Shown in pieces: positions 36,217 through 47,690 of a DNA stretch of 64,000 bases. The notes under the pieces are model-generated. The model was not told the DNA's origin. It worked only from the letters and a program-made list of their open reading frames with translations, and searched no databases. The stretch is from Candidatus Pantoea gossypiicola (GTDB taxonomy: Bacteria > Pseudomonadota > Gammaproteobacteria > Enterobacterales > Enterobacteriaceae): assembly GCF_008632075.1 (NCBI RefSeq), contig NZ_VWVM01000001.1, positions 62,001 to 126,000 of the forward strand. The letters are read 5' to 3'. Position 1 is the stretch's first letter. Every line of letters starts with the position of its first letter. The position numbers and the translations under genes are program-made.

Positions 36217-39200
36217 TGCAGGTCATGCCTCCCGATCACAGTGGCGGGCCGTCACGCCAGTTTATTCTGCGCCCGGTCGCCACCACGCTGTTGATGATTG
36301 CGATTTTGCTGGCCGGGATACTGGGCTACCGCTTCCTGCCGGTCTCGGCGCTGCCCGAAGTCGACTATCCGACCATCCAGGTCGTCACGCTCTATCCGGG
36401 TGCCAGCCCGGATGTGGTCACCTCATCGATTACTGCCCCGCTTGAGCGCCAGTTTGGTCAGATGTCCGGCCTGAAACAGATGGCGTCGCAAAGCTCCGGC
36501 GGTGCCTCAGTAGTGACGCTGCAGTTCCAGCTGACGCTGCCGCTGGATGTGGCCGAGCAGGAGGTGCAGGCGGCCATTAACTCTGCCACTAATCTGCTGC
36601 CCAACGACCTGCCTAATCCGCCGGTCTACAGCAAAGTGAATCCGGCCGATCCGCCGATCATGACGCTGGCCGTTACCACTCGCAGCATGCCGCTGACGCA
36701 GGTGCAGGATATGGTGGAAACGCGCGTCGCACAGAAAATCTCTCAGGTCAGCGGCGTCGGGCTGGTGACGCTGTCAGGCGGTCAGCGTCCGGCAGTGCGG
36801 GTGAAGATGAATGCGCAGGCGCTGGCGGCACTGGGCCTGACCAGCGAAACGGTGCGGACCGCGATCAGCAATGCCAACGTCAACTCGGCTAAAGGCAGCC
36901 TGGATGGCCCGACACGCTCCGTTACCCTGTCAGCCAATGACCAGATGAAGTCGGCAGAAGATTATCGCCAGCTGATCATCAGCTATAAAAATGGTGCGCC
37001 GGTCCGTCTGGGGGATGTGGCAACCATCGAACAGGGAGCAGAAAACAGCTGGCTCGGTGCCTGGGCCAACCGCGATGCGGCGATTGTGCTCAACGTTCAG
37101 CGTCAGCCTGGCGCCAATATCATCGCCACGGCAGATAATATCCGTGCCATGTTGCCCGCCCTGACCGCCGCTCTGCCAAAATCGGTAGAGGTTAAACTGC
37201 TCACTGACCGCACCACCAATATTCGCGCTTCGGTCAACGATACGCAGTTTGAGCTGATACTGGCGATGGCGCTGGTCGTGATGATCATCTATCTGTTTCT
37301 GCGCAACGTACCCGCCACGCTAATCCCGGCGGTAGCGGTGCCGCTTTCGCTGATCGGTACCTTTGCGGCGATGTACTTCCTCGGGTTCTCCATTAATAAC
37401 CTCACGTTGATGGCACTGACCATCGCCACCGGCTTTGTGGTCGATGATGCCATCGTGGTGATTGAGAACATCTCGCGTTACATCGAGAAAGGGGAAAAAC
37501 CGCTGACCGCCGCGCTGAAAGGGGCCGGAGAAATTGGCTTCACCATCATCTCCCTCACCTTCTCACTGATTGCGGTGCTGATTCCGCTGCTGTTTATGGG
37601 CGACGTGATTGGCCGCCTGTTCCGTGAATTTGCCGTCACGCTGGCGGTGGCGATTCTGATTTCAGCGGTGGTGTCACTGACCCTGACGCCGATGATGTGC
37701 GCCAGAATGCTGAGCGCGGAGTCGCTGCGCAAACAGAACCGCTTTTCGCGGGCCAGTGAAGCGATGTTTGATCGTATCGTCGCCACCTACGGTCGTGGCC
37801 TGAGCCGGGTGCTGAATCATCCCTGGCTGACGCTGTCGGTGGCGCTGGGCACGCTGGTCCTGACGCTGCTGTTGTGGATGGTGATCCCGAAAGGCTTTTT
37901 CCCGCAGCAGGACAACAGCATTATTCAGGGTACGCTGCAGGCCCCGCAGTCGGTCTCCTACGCCAGTATGGCGCAGCGCACCCGCGATGTTGCCTCCATC
38001 ATCATGAAAGATCCGGCGGTTGAGAGCATGACCTCGTTTGTCGGCGTGGATGGCACCAATGCTTCGCTGAACAGCGCGCGGCTGCAGATCAACCTCAAGC
38101 CGCTGGATCAGCGCGACGATCGTATTCCTGCTATTCAGCAGCGCCTGCAACAGCAGGTCAGTGAAGTGCCGGGCGTGCAGTTGTGGCTGCAGGCGGTGCA
38201 GGATCTCACCATTGATACCCAGGCCAGCCGCACACCGTACCAGTTCACACTGCAATCGGGTTCACTGTCGTCGCTCAGCACCTGGGTTCCGGCCCTGCTG
38301 ACCCGGCTCAGCACCCTGCCACAACTGCGCGATGTCAGCAGCGACTGGCAGGATCAGGGGCTGGAAGCCTATGTCAACGTGGACCGCGACAGTGCCAGCC
38401 GCCTCGGCATCAGCATGGCGGATGTCGATAATGCGCTCTATAACGCCTTTGGGCAGCGGCTGATCTCCACTATCTATACCCAGGCGAATCAGTATCGTGT
38501 GGTGCTGGAGCAGGATAACAACGCCACGCCAGGGCTGGCGAGTCTGGATGCGATTCGCCTGAACAGCAGCGACGGCGGCAGCGTGCCGCTGAGCGCCATT
38601 GCCCGCATCGAGCAGCGCCACACGCCGCTGAGTATTAACCATCTCGACCAGTTCCCGTCGGCGACCTTCTCGTTTAACGTGGCTGACGGCTATTCACTGG
38701 AAGACGCGGTAAAAGCCGTGTCGCAGGCGGAAGCGCAGCTTGGCATGCCCGCCGAGCTGATGACTCAGTTCCAGGGCAGCACGCTGGCGTTTGAGGCCGC
38801 ACTGAGCAGCACCGTCTGGCTGATTGTGGCGGCCATCGTCGCGATGTACATCGTGCTGGGCGTGCTTTATGAGAGCTTTATTCACCCGATCACCATTCTC
38901 TCGACGCTGCCCACCGCAGGTGTCGGCGCACTGCTGGCGCTGATGCTCAGCGGCAATGAGCTGGATATCGTGGCGATTATCGGCATCATCCTGCTGATCG
39001 GCATCGTGAAAAAGAACGCCATCATGATGATCGACTTTGCGCTTGCAGCCGAACGTGAACAGGGTATGAAGCCGGCAGATGCCATCTATCAGGCCTGCCT
39101 GCTGCGCTTCCGCCCGATTCTGATGACCACGCTGGCGGCCCTGCTTGGCGCGCTGCCGCTGATGCTCAGCACCGGCGTAGGTGCCGAGCTGCGTCATCCG

Positions 39201-39338
39201 TTGGGCATTGCCATGGTCGGCGGGCTGATTCTGAGCCAGGTGCTGACGCTGTTCACCACGCCGGTGATCTACCTGCTGTTTGATCGGCTGGCGTATGCCA
39301 CCCGCCGCCGCTTTGGCCGCACGGAGGCCGCAGAGTGA
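36216..39338 (+). CDS. mdtB: MdtB, RND transporter subunit
   Basis: Inner-membrane proton-driven pump subunit of 1040 residues, the same length as E. coli MdtB. It has the twelve-helix, two-loop RND layout. The proton-relay acidic pair lies in [16 protein letters not shown] (about residue 405). MdtB forms a heterotrimer with MdtC, exporting bile salts, novobiocin and similar compounds. It begins at the overlapping ATG after mdtA and its end overlaps mdtC by four bases. Confidence 0.96.
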   Translation: MQVMPPDHSGGPSRQFILRPVATTLLMIAILLAGILGYRFLPVSALPEVDYPTIQVVTLYPGASPDVVTSSITAPLERQFGQMSGLKQMASQSSGGASVVTLQFQLTLPLDVAEQEVQAAINSATNLLPNDLPNPPVYSKVNPADPPIMTLAVTTRSMPLTQVQDMVETRVAQKISQVSGVGLVTLSGGQRPAVRVKMNAQALAALGLTSETVRTAISNANVNSAKGSLDGPTRSVTLSANDQMKSAEDYRQLIISYKNGAPVRLGDVATIEQGAENSWLGAWANRDAAIVLNVQRQPGANIIATADNIRAMLPALTAALPKSVEVKLLTDRTTNIRASVNDTQFELILAMALVVMIIYLFLRNVPATLIPAVAVPLSLIGTFAAMYFLGFSINNLTLMALTIATGFVVDDAIVVIENISRYIEKGEKPLTAALKGAGEIGFTIISLTFSLIAVLIPLLFMGDVIGRLFREFAVTLAVAILISAVVSLTLTPMMCARMLSAESLRKQNRFSRASEAMFDRIVATYGRGLSRVLNHPWLTLSVALGTLVLTLLLWMVIPKGFFPQQDNSIIQGTLQAPQSVSYASMAQRTRDVASIIMKDPAVESMTSFVGVDGTNASLNSARLQINLKPLDQRDDRIPAIQQRLQQQVSEVPGVQLWLQAVQDLTIDTQASRTPYQFTLQSGSLSSLSTWVPALLTRLSTLPQLRDVSSDWQDQGLEAYVNVDRDSASRLGISMADVDNALYNAFGQRLISTIYTQANQYRVVLEQDNNATPGLASLDAIRLNSSDGGSVPLSAIARIEQRHTPLSINHLDQFPSATFSFNVADGYSLEDAVKAVSQAEAQLGMPAELMTQFQGSTLAFEAALSSTVWLIVAAIVAMYIVLGVLYESFIHPITILSTLPTAGVGALLALMLSGNELDIVAIIGIILLIGIVKKNAIMMIDFALAAEREQGMKPADAIYQACLLRFRPILMTTLAALLGALPLMLSTGVGAELRHPLGIAMVGGLILSQVLTLFTTPVIYLLFDRLAYATRRRFGRTEAAE

Positions 39339-42300
39339 AATTCTTTGCCCTGTTTATCCACCGGCCCGTCGCGACGACCCTGCTGACGCTGGCCATCGCC
39401 CTTGCGGGCATGCTGGGGTTCCGGCTGCTGCCGGTTGCCCCGCTGCCACAGGTCGATTTCCCGGTGATTGTTATCTCGGCATCACTGCCGGGTGCCTCAC
39501 CGGAGATTATGGCGTCGTCGGTGGCCACGCCGCTGGAGCGCTCGCTGGGACGCATCGCGGGCGTCAGTGAAATGACCTCCACCAGTTCGCTGGGCAGCAC
39601 CCGCATCATTCTGGTGTTCGATTTTGATCGTGACATCAACGGCGCGGCGCGCGATGTGCAGGCCGCGATCAATGCGGCGCAAAGCCTGCTGCCGACCGGG
39701 ATGCCCTCACGTCCGACTTACCGCAAAGTGAACCCCTCTGATGCGCCAATTATGATCATGACGCTGACCTCGGATACCTACAATCCCGGTCAGCTCTATG
39801 ATTACGCCTCGACCCAGCTGGCACAAAAGCTGTCGCAGATCGAGGGCGTGGGCGACGTTACCGTGGGGGGCAGTTCGCTGCCCGCCGTGCGGGTAGCGCT
39901 GAATCCGCAGGCGCTGTTTAATCAAGGTGTCTCGCTGGATGCGGTGCGCACCGCGATCTCGAACGCCAACCAGCGCCGCCCGCAGGGCGCACTGGATGAT
40001 GTGCAGCAGCGCTGGCAGTTGCGCACCAATGACGCGCTGCAGACCGCCCGCGAGTATCAGCCGCTGATCGTGCATTATAAAAACGGCGCGGCGGTGAAGC
40101 TGTCAGATGTGGCGACCGTGGAAGATTCGGTTCAGGACGTACGCAACGCCGGGATGTCACGCGGTAAACCGGCCGTGCTGCTGTTGATCCGCAAAACGCC
40201 TGAAGCCAACGTTATCGATACGGTTGACCGCATCCGTGCCGAAATGCCGCTGCTGCATGAGGTGATACCGGCCGCCATCGATCTGCAGATTGCTCAGGAT
40301 CGCTCGCCCACCATTCGCGCCTCGCTGCATGAAGTGGAGCAGTCTCTGTTAATCGCCGTGGCGCTGGTGATTCTGGTGGTGTTTGTTTTCCTGCGCTCCG
40401 GTCGCGCCACGCTGATCCCCGCCGTCGCCGTACCGGTTTCGCTGATCGGCACCTTTGCCGCAATGTACCTGTGCGGCTTCAGCCTGAATAACCTGTCGCT
40501 GATGGCGCTGACCATCGCCACCGGCTTTGTGGTGGATGATGCGATTGTGGTGCTGGAGAACATTGCCCGCCACGTCGAAGCGGGCATGAAACCGCTGGCC
40601 GCCGCGCTGAAAGGGGTACGGGAAGTCGGCTTTACCGTGCTGTCGATGAGCCTGTCGCTGGTTGCCGTGTTCCTGCCGCTGCTGATGATCGGCGGACTGA
40701 TTGGTCGTTTCTTCTCTGAGTTTGCCATTACGCTGTCGGTGTCGATCATCATCTCGCTATTTATCTCCATCACCCTGACACCGATGATGTGCGCGTATCT
40801 GCTGAAGCCCCACGGGCCGCGCAGCCAGCCCCGTCGGCGCGGCGCAGGCCGGCTGCTGATGGCGATTCAGCAGGGTTATGGTCGTTCGCTTAACGTGGTA
40901 CTGAACCATGCACGCTGGGTCATGCTGCTGCTTTTCGCCACCATCTTCCTGACCGGCTGGCTGTTTGTTCATATCCCAAAGACCTTTATGCCGGAACAGG
41001 ATACCGGGCGACTCTCCGGCTTTATCTCTGCTGACCAGAGCATTTCGTTTCAGGCGATGCGCAGTAAGCTGCAGGATTTTATGGAGATCGTCGGTGCCGA
41101 TCCCGCTGTAGACAGCGTGGTGGGCTTTACCGGTGGCATGCGGACCAATAGCGGCTCAATGTTTATCTCCCTGAAGCCGCTGTCAGAGCGCAAAGAGAGT
41201 GCCGTGGAGATCATCGCGCGGCTGCGCACAAAGCTGGCAAAAGAGCCGGGTGCCAGCCTCTATCTGAATGCGGTGCAGGATCTGCGGGTCGGTGGCCGGG
41301 AGTCGAATGCCGGCTATCAGTATTCACTGCTGTCGGACGATCTCGCCGCGCTGCGGACGTGGGAGCCGAAAATCCGCGAGGCGTTTTCTGCCCTGCCGCA
41401 GCTGGCGGACGTGAACTCCGATCAGCAGGATAAAGGCAGCGAGATGGCGCTGACCTATGACCGCGAAAGCATGGCGCGGCTCGGTATCGACGTCTCTCAG
41501 GCCAATGCCCTGCTGAATAACGCCTTTGGTCAGCGTCAGATTTCTACCATCTATCAGCCATTAAACCAGTACAAAGTGGTGATGGAGGTCGATCCACGCT
41601 ACACCCAGGATATCAGCGCCCTGTCGCAGATGTTTGTCATTAACAGCGAAGGTAAAGCGATACCGCTGTCGTGGTTCGCCCACTGGCAGCCAGCGAATGC
41701 GCCGCTGTCGGTTAACCATGAAGGGCTGTCGGCGGCATCGACCATCTCGTTCAACCTGCCAGAGGGTGTATCGCTGTCACAGGCGTCGGAAGCGATTGAA
41801 CGCACCATGACGGCGATCGGCGTGCCATCCAGCGTGCGCGGCAGCTTTGCCGGAACCGCGCAGGTGTTTCAGCAGTCGCAGAGCAGCCAGCTCTGGTTGA
41901 TGCTGGCGGCGATAGCGGCAGTCTATATCGTGCTGGGGATCCTCTATGAGAGCTATGTCCATCCGCTGACAATCCTCTCTACCCTGCCTTCGGCGGGTGT
42001 CGGTGCGCTGCTGGCGCTGGAACTGTTCGATACGCCCTTCAGCCTGATTGCGCTGATCGGGATTCTGCTGCTCATCGGCATCGTGAAAAAGAACGCCATC
42101 ATGATGGTCGACTTTGCGCTGGAAGCCGAACGCAACGGCCAGCTCAGCGCGCGGGAGGCGATATTCCAGGCCTGCCTGTTACGCTTCCGGCCCATTATGA
42201 TGACCACGCTGGCGGCGCTGTTTGGCGCGCTGCCGCTGGTGCTGAGCAGCGGCGACGGTGCGGAACTGCGCCAGCCGCTGGGGATTACCATCGCGGGCGG

Positions 42301-42409
42301 CCTGGTGATGAGTCAGCTGCTGACGCTCTACACAACGCCGGTGGTCTATTTAATGATGGATAAGCTGCGGCGCAGAAAACGCCCGCTGGCCACCGCGCAG
42401 CAACAGTAA
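39335..42409 (+). CDS. mdtC: MdtC, RND transporter subunit
   Basis: Second RND subunit of the MdtABC pump, 1024 residues (E. coli 1025). It starts with GTG in a GTGA overlap with the mdtB stop, indicating translational coupling. The relay motif [19 protein letters not shown] is intact, and the helix starting [19 protein letters not shown] is shared with MdtB. It likely carries most substrate binding in the heterotrimer, by analogy with E. coli. Confidence 0.96.
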   Translation: MKFFALFIHRPVATTLLTLAIALAGMLGFRLLPVAPLPQVDFPVIVISASLPGASPEIMASSVATPLERSLGRIAGVSEMTSTSSLGSTRIILVFDFDRDINGAARDVQAAINAAQSLLPTGMPSRPTYRKVNPSDAPIMIMTLTSDTYNPGQLYDYASTQLAQKLSQIEGVGDVTVGGSSLPAVRVALNPQALFNQGVSLDAVRTAISNANQRRPQGALDDVQQRWQLRTNDALQTAREYQPLIVHYKNGAAVKLSDVATVEDSVQDVRNAGMSRGKPAVLLLIRKTPEANVIDTVDRIRAEMPLLHEVIPAAIDLQIAQDRSPTIRASLHEVEQSLLIAVALVILVVFVFLRSGRATLIPAVAVPVSLIGTFAAMYLCGFSLNNLSLMALTIATGFVVDDAIVVLENIARHVEAGMKPLAAALKGVREVGFTVLSMSLSLVAVFLPLLMIGGLIGRFFSEFAITLSVSIIISLFISITLTPMMCAYLLKPHGPRSQPRRRGAGRLLMAIQQGYGRSLNVVLNHARWVMLLLFATIFLTGWLFVHIPKTFMPEQDTGRLSGFISADQSISFQAMRSKLQDFMEIVGADPAVDSVVGFTGGMRTNSGSMFISLKPLSERKESAVEIIARLRTKLAKEPGASLYLNAVQDLRVGGRESNAGYQYSLLSDDLAALRTWEPKIREAFSALPQLADVNSDQQDKGSEMALTYDRESMARLGIDVSQANALLNNAFGQRQISTIYQPLNQYKVVMEVDPRYTQDISALSQMFVINSEGKAIPLSWFAHWQPANAPLSVNHEGLSAASTISFNLPEGVSLSQASEAIERTMTAIGVPSSVRGSFAGTAQVFQQSQSSQLWLMLAAIAAVYIVLGILYESYVHPLTILSTLPSAGVGALLALELFDTPFSLIALIGILLLIGIVKKNAIMMVDFALEAERNGQLSAREAIFQACLLRFRPIMMTTLAALFGALPLVLSSGDGAELRQPLGITIAGGLVMSQLLTLYTTPVVYLMMDKLRRRKRPLATAQQQ

Positions 42410-42460
42410 TGGGTCTGGCGACGACGGACGGCGGATGTGACGCCTTGATCGGGGGGATTG

Positions 42461-43867
42461 ATGACTACGCAAAGCACTAACGTCCGCTGGCAACTGTGGA
42501 TTGTTGCCATCGGTTTCTTTATGCAGACGCTGGATACCACCATCGTCAATACCGCGATCCCGTCGATGGCACACGACCTGGGCGTCAGCCCGCTGCACAT
42601 GCACTCGGTGATCGTCTATTACGTGCTGACGGTGGCCGTCATGCTGCCGGTCAGCGGCTGGCTGGCGGATCGCTTTGGCGTGCGCAACATCTTCTTCTGC
42701 GCGATTGTGCTGTTCAGCCTGGGTTCGCTGCTGTGCGCTCTGTCCGGCACGCTGGATCAGCTGGTGCTGTCGCGCGTGGTTCAGGGGATTGGCGGGGCCA
42801 TGATGGTGCCGGTGGGTCGCCTGACGGTGATGAAAATCGTGCCGCGCGAGCAATATATGTCCGCCATGACCTTTGTGACCCTCCCCGGTCAGATTGGTCC
42901 GCTGCTCGGCCCGGCGCTGGGCGGTGTGCTGGTGGAGTACACCAGCTGGCACTGGATCTTTCTGATTAATATCCCGGTCGGCATTGCAGGCGCTATCGCC
43001 ACCCTGATGCTGATGCCCAACTACAGCATGCAGACACGCCGCTTTGATTTCGGCGGCTTTATCCTGCTGGCAACCGGCATGGCCCTCCTGACACTGGCGC
43101 TGGATGGTCAGCGCAGCAGCGGCGGTTCGCCGTTGCTGCTGGGTGCCATGATACTCACTGGCTTGTTCTCTCTGCTGTTTTACCTGATGCATGCGCGCGG
43201 CAATGATAACGCTCTGTTCAGCCTGAAGCTGTTTGATCATCGCGTTTACGCTATTGGCCTGCTCGGCAGTTTTACCGGTCGCATCGGCAGCGGTATGCTG
43301 CCCTTTATGACGCCAATCTTTCTGCAGCTCGGCATGGGTTACAGCCCGTTTCACGCCGGTCTGATGATGATTCCGATGGTGCTGGGCAACATGGGAATGA
43401 AGCGCATTGTGGTGCGCATCGTCAATCTCTATGGCTACCGCAATGTGCTGGTGATGTCGACCATAGCACTGGCGCTGGTGGTCCTGCTGTTCCCGCTGGT
43501 GGCAATCCTGGGCTGGGTCTGGCTACTGCCGCTGGTGCTGTTTCTGCAGGGCATGGTCAACGCCATCCGCTTCTCGTCAATGAATACCCTGACGCTGAAG
43601 GAGTTGCCCGATGAGCTGGCCTCCAGCGGGAACAGTCTGCTGTCGATGATTATGCAGCTGTCGATGAGTATTGGCGTCACTGTGGCCGGGCTGCTGCTGG
43701 GCGCGTTTGCCCAGGAGAGCGCAGCAAACAGCGCAGCGGAGCACCAGATGTTTATTTATACCTACCTTTGCATGTCGCTGATTATCATCCTGCCCGCGCT
43801 GGTGTTCTGGCGCGTCCCGCCACAGGTAAGTACCAACGTTGATCTGCGACGCCGGAGAAAAAAATGA
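42461..43867 (+). CDS. mdtD: MdtD (IceT-like), MFS transporter, DHA2-type
   Basis: A 468-residue major facilitator protein with about 14 helices. It shows motif C-like [14 protein letters not shown] and the N-terminal [17 protein letters not shown] typical of DHA2 drug:H+ antiporters, and is colinear with E. coli MdtD. In E. coli and Salmonella this protein has been linked to citrate/iron-citrate export rather than to the MdtABC pump. I use ATG 42,461; a TTG one codon earlier is also in frame. Its stop overlaps baeS as ATGA. Confidence 0.93.
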   Translation: MTTQSTNVRWQLWIVAIGFFMQTLDTTIVNTAIPSMAHDLGVSPLHMHSVIVYYVLTVAVMLPVSGWLADRFGVRNIFFCAIVLFSLGSLLCALSGTLDQLVLSRVVQGIGGAMMVPVGRLTVMKIVPREQYMSAMTFVTLPGQIGPLLGPALGGVLVEYTSWHWIFLINIPVGIAGAIATLMLMPNYSMQTRRFDFGGFILLATGMALLTLALDGQRSSGGSPLLLGAMILTGLFSLLFYLMHARGNDNALFSLKLFDHRVYAIGLLGSFTGRIGSGMLPFMTPIFLQLGMGYSPFHAGLMMIPMVLGNMGMKRIVVRIVNLYGYRNVLVMSTIALALVVLLFPLVAILGWVWLLPLVLFLQGMVNAIRFSSMNTLTLKELPDELASSGNSLLSMIMQLSMSIGVTVAGLLLGAFAQESAANSAAEHQMFIYTYLCMSLIIILPALVFWRVPPQVSTNVDLRRRRKK

Positions 43868-45252
43868 GAGTTAACCTGCGCCTGGGCATCGGGGCCAAAC
43901 TGTTTATGGCGATTTTCGCCACCTGCATGCTGGTGCTGATCACCATGCACTGGGGCGTTCGTCTCAGTTTCGAACACGGCTTTGTCGACTATATCAAGCG
44001 CGGCAATGAGCAGCGGTTAAATCTGCTCAGCGATGCGCTGGCCGATCAGTATGAGCAACACGGTAACTGGGATTTTCTGCGCCACAACGATCGGCTGGTC
44101 TTCACCATGTTGCGTTCACTGGAGCAGAATCCCGACAGCAACAGCCAGCTGCCGCCACACGGCTGGCGCACCCAGTTCTGGATCCTCGATCAACAATATA
44201 AAGTGATGGTCGGGCCACGTGCGCCGGTGCCGCCGGAGGGGACACGCCGCAACATTACCACCAGCACCGGCAAGGTGGTCGGCTGGGTCATCGGCTCGCC
44301 GCCGGAGCGGCTGACGCGCAGTACCGATATTAACTTTGATCAACAGCAGCGGCGAACCAGCTGGATTATCGTGGGGCTGTCAACGCTGCTGGCGGCGCTG
44401 GCGACCTGGCTGATGGCGCGTGGCCTGCTGGCACCGGTCAAGCGGCTGGTCGACGGCACGCATCATCTGGCGGCGGGTAATTTTGCCACCCGCGTTGAAG
44501 TCAGCAGCCGGGATGAGCTGGGCCAGCTGGCCGGTGACTTTAACCTGCTGGCCAGCTCACTGGAGAAAAACGAAAGCATGCGCCGCGCCTTTATGGCTGA
44601 TATCTCCCATGAGTTGCGCACGCCGCTGGCGATCCTGCGCGGTGAACTGGAAGCGATGCAGGATGGCGTACGCAAACTGACGCCAGACGCTATCGCCTCA
44701 CTGCAGAGTGAAGTCGTGGTGCTGACCAAGCTGGTCGAAGACCTGCATCAGCTGTCGCTGTCGGACGTGGGTGCCCTCGCCTACCGCAAGCAGGCGACCG
44801 ATCTGGTGCAACTGCTGGAAGTGACCGCAGGCAGCTTTGCCGAACGTTATCGCGCGCACGGCCTGACGCTGAAGCTGAATCTGCCCGACCACGCCCCTTT
44901 CTTCGGCGATCCCGACCGCCTGATTCAGCTGTTCACCAACCTGCTTGAGAACAGCCTGCGCTACACCGACAGCGGTGGACGGGTTGAAGTGACGCTGAAG
45001 TATGAAGCCCCCCACTGGCACATCGAGTTTGATGACAGCGCACCAGGGGTGGACAGAGAACATCAGGTGCAGATTTTTGAGCGTTTTTTCCGCACCGAAG
45101 GCTCGCGCAATCGCGCCAGCGGCGGCTCGGGCCTGGGCCTGGCCATCTGTAAAAATATCGCTGACGCGCACGGCGGCGACATTCATGCGGCGCACTCTGA
45201 TTTAGGTGGACTGAAAATCGCGCTACACTTGCGCTATGTTCCCCCTGTGTAG
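43864..45252 (+). CDS. baeS: BaeS, envelope-stress sensor histidine kinase
   Basis: A 462-residue inner-membrane kinase. Two helices (about residues 13-33 and 168-186) bracket a periplasmic sensor loop, followed by HAMP, a HisKA domain with [16 protein letters not shown] (phospho-acceptor His near residue 247) and a HATPase domain with NLLENSLRY and GGSGLGLAI. It senses indole, flavonoids, metals and drug stress in E. coli and activates BaeR. It overlaps mdtD and is 6 bp from baeR. Confidence 0.95.
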   Translation: MRVNLRLGIGAKLFMAIFATCMLVLITMHWGVRLSFEHGFVDYIKRGNEQRLNLLSDALADQYEQHGNWDFLRHNDRLVFTMLRSLEQNPDSNSQLPPHGWRTQFWILDQQYKVMVGPRAPVPPEGTRRNITTSTGKVVGWVIGSPPERLTRSTDINFDQQQRRTSWIIVGLSTLLAALATWLMARGLLAPVKRLVDGTHHLAAGNFATRVEVSSRDELGQLAGDFNLLASSLEKNESMRRAFMADISHELRTPLAILRGELEAMQDGVRKLTPDAIASLQSEVVVLTKLVEDLHQLSLSDVGALAYRKQATDLVQLLEVTAGSFAERYRAHGLTLKLNLPDHAPFFGDPDRLIQLFTNLLENSLRYTDSGGRVEVTLKYEAPHWHIEFDDSAPGVDREHQVQIFERFFRTEGSRNRASGGSGLGLAICKNIADAHGGDIHAAHSDLGGLKIALHLRYVPPV

Positions 45253-45258
45253 ACGCTT

Positions 45259-45966
45259 ATGAGCCAGGAAAACCATGACCCGCTGATTCTGGTGATCGAA
45301 GATGAGCCGAAACTGGCGCAGCTGATGATCGATTATCTGCACGCCTCGAACTACCGTACCCATCACATCGCCGACGGCAATGCGGTGCTGGAGTATGTGC
45401 GCCAGACGCCACCCGATTTAATGCTGCTGGATTTGATGCTGCCGGGCACTGATGGCTTAACGCTGTGCCGCGAAATCCGTCGTCATTCCGAGCTGCCGAT
45501 TATTATGGTCACCGCCCGCACTGAAGAGATTGATCGGCTGCTGGGGCTGGAGCTGGGCGCGGATGACTACATCTGTAAACCCTTCAGCCCGCGTGAAGTA
45601 GTGGCGCGGGTCAAAACCATTCTGCGCCGGGTAAAACGGTCGGCGGAGGAGCCGCAGAGCGCCTCGTTACTGCGGGTTGATGAGAGCCGATTCTTCGCCA
45701 GCTGGCGTGAAAAGCCGCTGGATCTTACCCCGGCGGAGTTCCGGTTGCTGAAAACCCTGTCGCTGGAGCCGGGCAAGGTCTTTTCACGCGAACAGCTGCT
45801 CAACCATCTCTATGATGACTATCGCGTGGTCACCGACCGCACCATCGACAGCCATATCAAGAATCTGCGACGCAAGCTGGAGAATCTTGACAGCGAGCAG
45901 CCCTTTATTCGTGCCGTTTACGGCATGGGCTATCGCTGGGAAGCGGACGCCTGTCATTTGATCTAG
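45259..45966 (+). CDS. baeR: BaeR, OmpR-family response regulator
   Basis: A 235-residue transcription factor. The receiver domain (about residues 9-120) has the phospho-Asp in [13 protein letters not shown] and the conserved Lys in [13 protein letters not shown] winged-helix OmpR-type DNA-binding domain follows, with [16 protein letters not shown] as the recognition helix. It activates mdtABCD, acrD and spy in E. coli; positioning at the end of the mdt operon implies positive autoregulation. Confidence 0.95.
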   Translation: MSQENHDPLILVIEDEPKLAQLMIDYLHASNYRTHHIADGNAVLEYVRQTPPDLMLLDLMLPGTDGLTLCREIRRHSELPIIMVTARTEEIDRLLGLELGADDYICKPFSPREVVARVKTILRRVKRSAEEPQSASLLRVDESRFFASWREKPLDLTPAEFRLLKTLSLEPGKVFSREQLLNHLYDDYRVVTDRTIDSHIKNLRRKLENLDSEQPFIRAVYGMGYRWEADACHLI

Positions 45967-45981
45967 TTTGATCCCGATCAA

Positions 45982-46010
45982 TTTACTTCCCTTTTCTCAC
46001 TGCCTACAAT
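45982..46010 (+). promoter_or_regulatory. Candidate promoter of trhP
   Basis: TTTACT (45,982-45,987) and TACAAT (46,005-46,010) are spaced by exactly 17 bases. A start near 46,017 would give trhP a leader of about 73 nt that contains two hairpins (46,023-46,042 and 46,047-46,061). Confidence 0.55.
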
Positions 46011-46022
46011 TCCGCACCTTTT

Positions 46023-46061
46023 GCAGGGCCTGACGGCCCTGCTTCTGCCGCTTAAGGCGGC
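46023..46061 (+). other. Two adjacent hairpins upstream of trhP
   Basis: GCAGGGCC/GGCCCTGC around TGAC is followed five bases later by GCCGC/GCGGC with a TTAAG loop. There is no strong T run after either. They could be the baeR terminator, a 5' leader structure of trhP, or both. Confidence 0.55.
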
Positions 46062-46089
46062 ATACTGACCTGACATCAGTGAGAACATC

Positions 46090-47469
46090 ATGAAACCCGA
46101 ACTGCTTTCCCCCGCCGGCACGCTGAAGAACATGCGTTACGCCTTCGCTTATGGTGCCGATGCCGTCTACGCTGGCCAGCCGCGCTACAGCCTGCGGGTG
46201 CGCAACAACGAATTTACCCACGAGAATCTCGCACTGGGCATCAACGAAGCGCACGCGCTGGGAAAAAAATTCTATGTGGTAGTGAACATTGCGCCGCACA
46301 ACGCCAAGCTGAAAACCTTTATTCGTGACTTAACGCCAGTGGTGGCGATGCAGCCCGACGCGCTGATCATGTCCGATCCCGGCCTGATCATGCTGGTACG
46401 TGAGGCTTTCCCGACGATGCCGATTCACCTGTCGGTACAGGCCAATGCGGTCAACTGGGCCACGGTAAAATTCTGGCAGCAGATGGGGTTGAGCCGGGTG
46501 ATTCTGTCACGCGAGCTGTCACTGGAGGAGATCGCTGAGATCCGCCAGCAGGTGCCGGAGATGGAGCTGGAAGTCTTTGTTCATGGCGCGCTCTGTATGG
46601 CCTATTCCGGTCGCTGCCTGCTGTCGGGCTATATGAATAAACGCGATCCGAATCAGGGCACCTGCACCAACGCCTGTCGCTGGGAATATAAAGTGGCGGA
46701 AGGCCAGCAGGATGAAGTGGGGAATATCGTCGGTATTCATGAGCCTATCCCGGTACAGGATGTGATGCCCACGCTGGGCATCGGTCAGCCCACCGACAAG
46801 GTATTTCTGCTGGAAGAGAAAATGAAGCCGGGCGAGGTGATGAGCGCGTTCGAAGATGAGCACGGCACCTACATCATGAACTCACGGGATCTGCGCGCAG
46901 TGGCGCACGTGGAGCGGCTCAGCGAGATGGGCGTACATTCACTGAAGATTGAGGGACGCACCAAGTCCTACTACTACTGCGCCCGCACCGCTCAGGTTTA
47001 TCGCCGGGCGATTGATGATGCCGCGGCCGGTAAGCCGTTTGATCCCACACTGCTGTTAACGCTGGAAGGCCTGGCCCATCGCGGCTATACCGAAGGTTTC
47101 CTGCGCCGTCATACTCACGACAGCTACCAGAATTATCAGCAGGGCTTTTCGGTCTCGGATCGCCAGCAGTTTGTTGGTGAATTTACCGGCGAGCGTCGGG
47201 GCGAATGGGCGGAAGTGGCCGTGAAGAACAAGTTTATGCTGCACGACAGCGTGGAGATCATGACGCCCGAAGGCAACCTGAATGGTCAGCTGGATGCGCT
47301 GCAGAATGCCCGCGGTGAACCCACGGAGGTCGCACCCGGCGATGGCCATCGCGTCTGGCTGCGGGTGCCGGAAGAGGTCGATCTGCGTTTTGCGCTGCTG
47401 CTGCGCAACTTTGACCATAGCGAAGATACCCGGGATCCTCATAATCGTTTACCAACGGAAACAATTTGA
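46090..47469 (+). CDS. trhP: TrhP (YegQ), tRNA U34 hydroxylation protein, U32 peptidase family
   Basis: A 459-residue cytoplasmic protein colinear with E. coli YegQ. It belongs to the U32 family but acts in forming 5-hydroxyuridine at the wobble position of some tRNAs, using prephenate-dependent chemistry. The U32 signature EVFVHGALCMAYSGRCLLSGY is at about residues 160-180 with further Cys in QGTCTNACRWEY; these four Cys likely hold an iron-sulfur cluster. The N-terminus KPELLSPAGTLKNMRYAFAYGADAVY is also typical. Confidence 0.93.
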   Translation: MKPELLSPAGTLKNMRYAFAYGADAVYAGQPRYSLRVRNNEFTHENLALGINEAHALGKKFYVVVNIAPHNAKLKTFIRDLTPVVAMQPDALIMSDPGLIMLVREAFPTMPIHLSVQANAVNWATVKFWQQMGLSRVILSRELSLEEIAEIRQQVPEMELEVFVHGALCMAYSGRCLLSGYMNKRDPNQGTCTNACRWEYKVAEGQQDEVGNIVGIHEPIPVQDVMPTLGIGQPTDKVFLLEEKMKPGEVMSAFEDEHGTYIMNSRDLRAVAHVERLSEMGVHSLKIEGRTKSYYYCARTAQVYRRAIDDAAAGKPFDPTLLLTLEGLAHRGYTEGFLRRHTHDSYQNYQQGFSVSDRQQFVGEFTGERRGEWAEVAVKNKFMLHDSVEIMTPEGNLNGQLDALQNARGEPTEVAPGDGHRVWLRVPEEVDLRFALLLRNFDHSEDTRDPHNRLPTETI

Positions 47470-47474
47470 GGAAA

Positions 47475-47490
47475 TCAGAACAGGATCACA
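47475..47490 (+). promoter_or_regulatory. Candidate CRP site upstream of cyaR
   Basis: TCAGA-ACAGGA-TCACA matches the CRP palindrome TGTGA-N6-TCACA, with a perfect right half and three of five in the left. Its centre is about 42 bases before the predicted cyaR start, the class II activator position. The -10 TATAGT is at 47,512-47,517. Confidence 0.65.
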
Positions 47491-47524
47491 GACCCCTGCG
47501 TAGCGCTGCTTTATAGTCCCGCCT

Positions 47525-47610
47525 GCTGCTAACGAGTAACAACTAACGGCAGATTTACCAGGAACCACCTCATTTACCCGCCCGGCTCCCCCGTGCGGGT
47601 TTTCTTTTTC
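47525..47610 (+). ncRNA. cyaR: CyaR small regulatory RNA
   Basis: The block TACCAGGAACCACCTC (47,557-47,572) is the conserved seed of enterobacterial CyaR, followed by a GC hairpin (ACCCGC/GCGGGT) and TTTTCTTTTT. Predicted length is about 86 nt, as in E. coli. It lies between trhP (yegQ) and yegS, the same neighbourhood as in E. coli, and has a -10 box and CRP site at the right distances. CyaR is an Hfq-dependent RNA that represses ompX, luxS, nadE and others when cAMP is high; targets in this organism are inferred. Confidence 0.88.
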
Positions 47611-47690
47611 CTCTCTTTCGCCAATAATTTACTGCTGGCAGCTGTGCTATACATTCCCTTCTTACTCTGTAGTTCTTCAAGGAACGCAAA

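Noticed and set aside
42350..43354. 334-codon minus-strand frame opposite mdtC/mdtD
   Set aside because: His/Gln-rich translation typical of the antisense frame of GC-rich genes; the plus-strand MdtD match is unambiguous.
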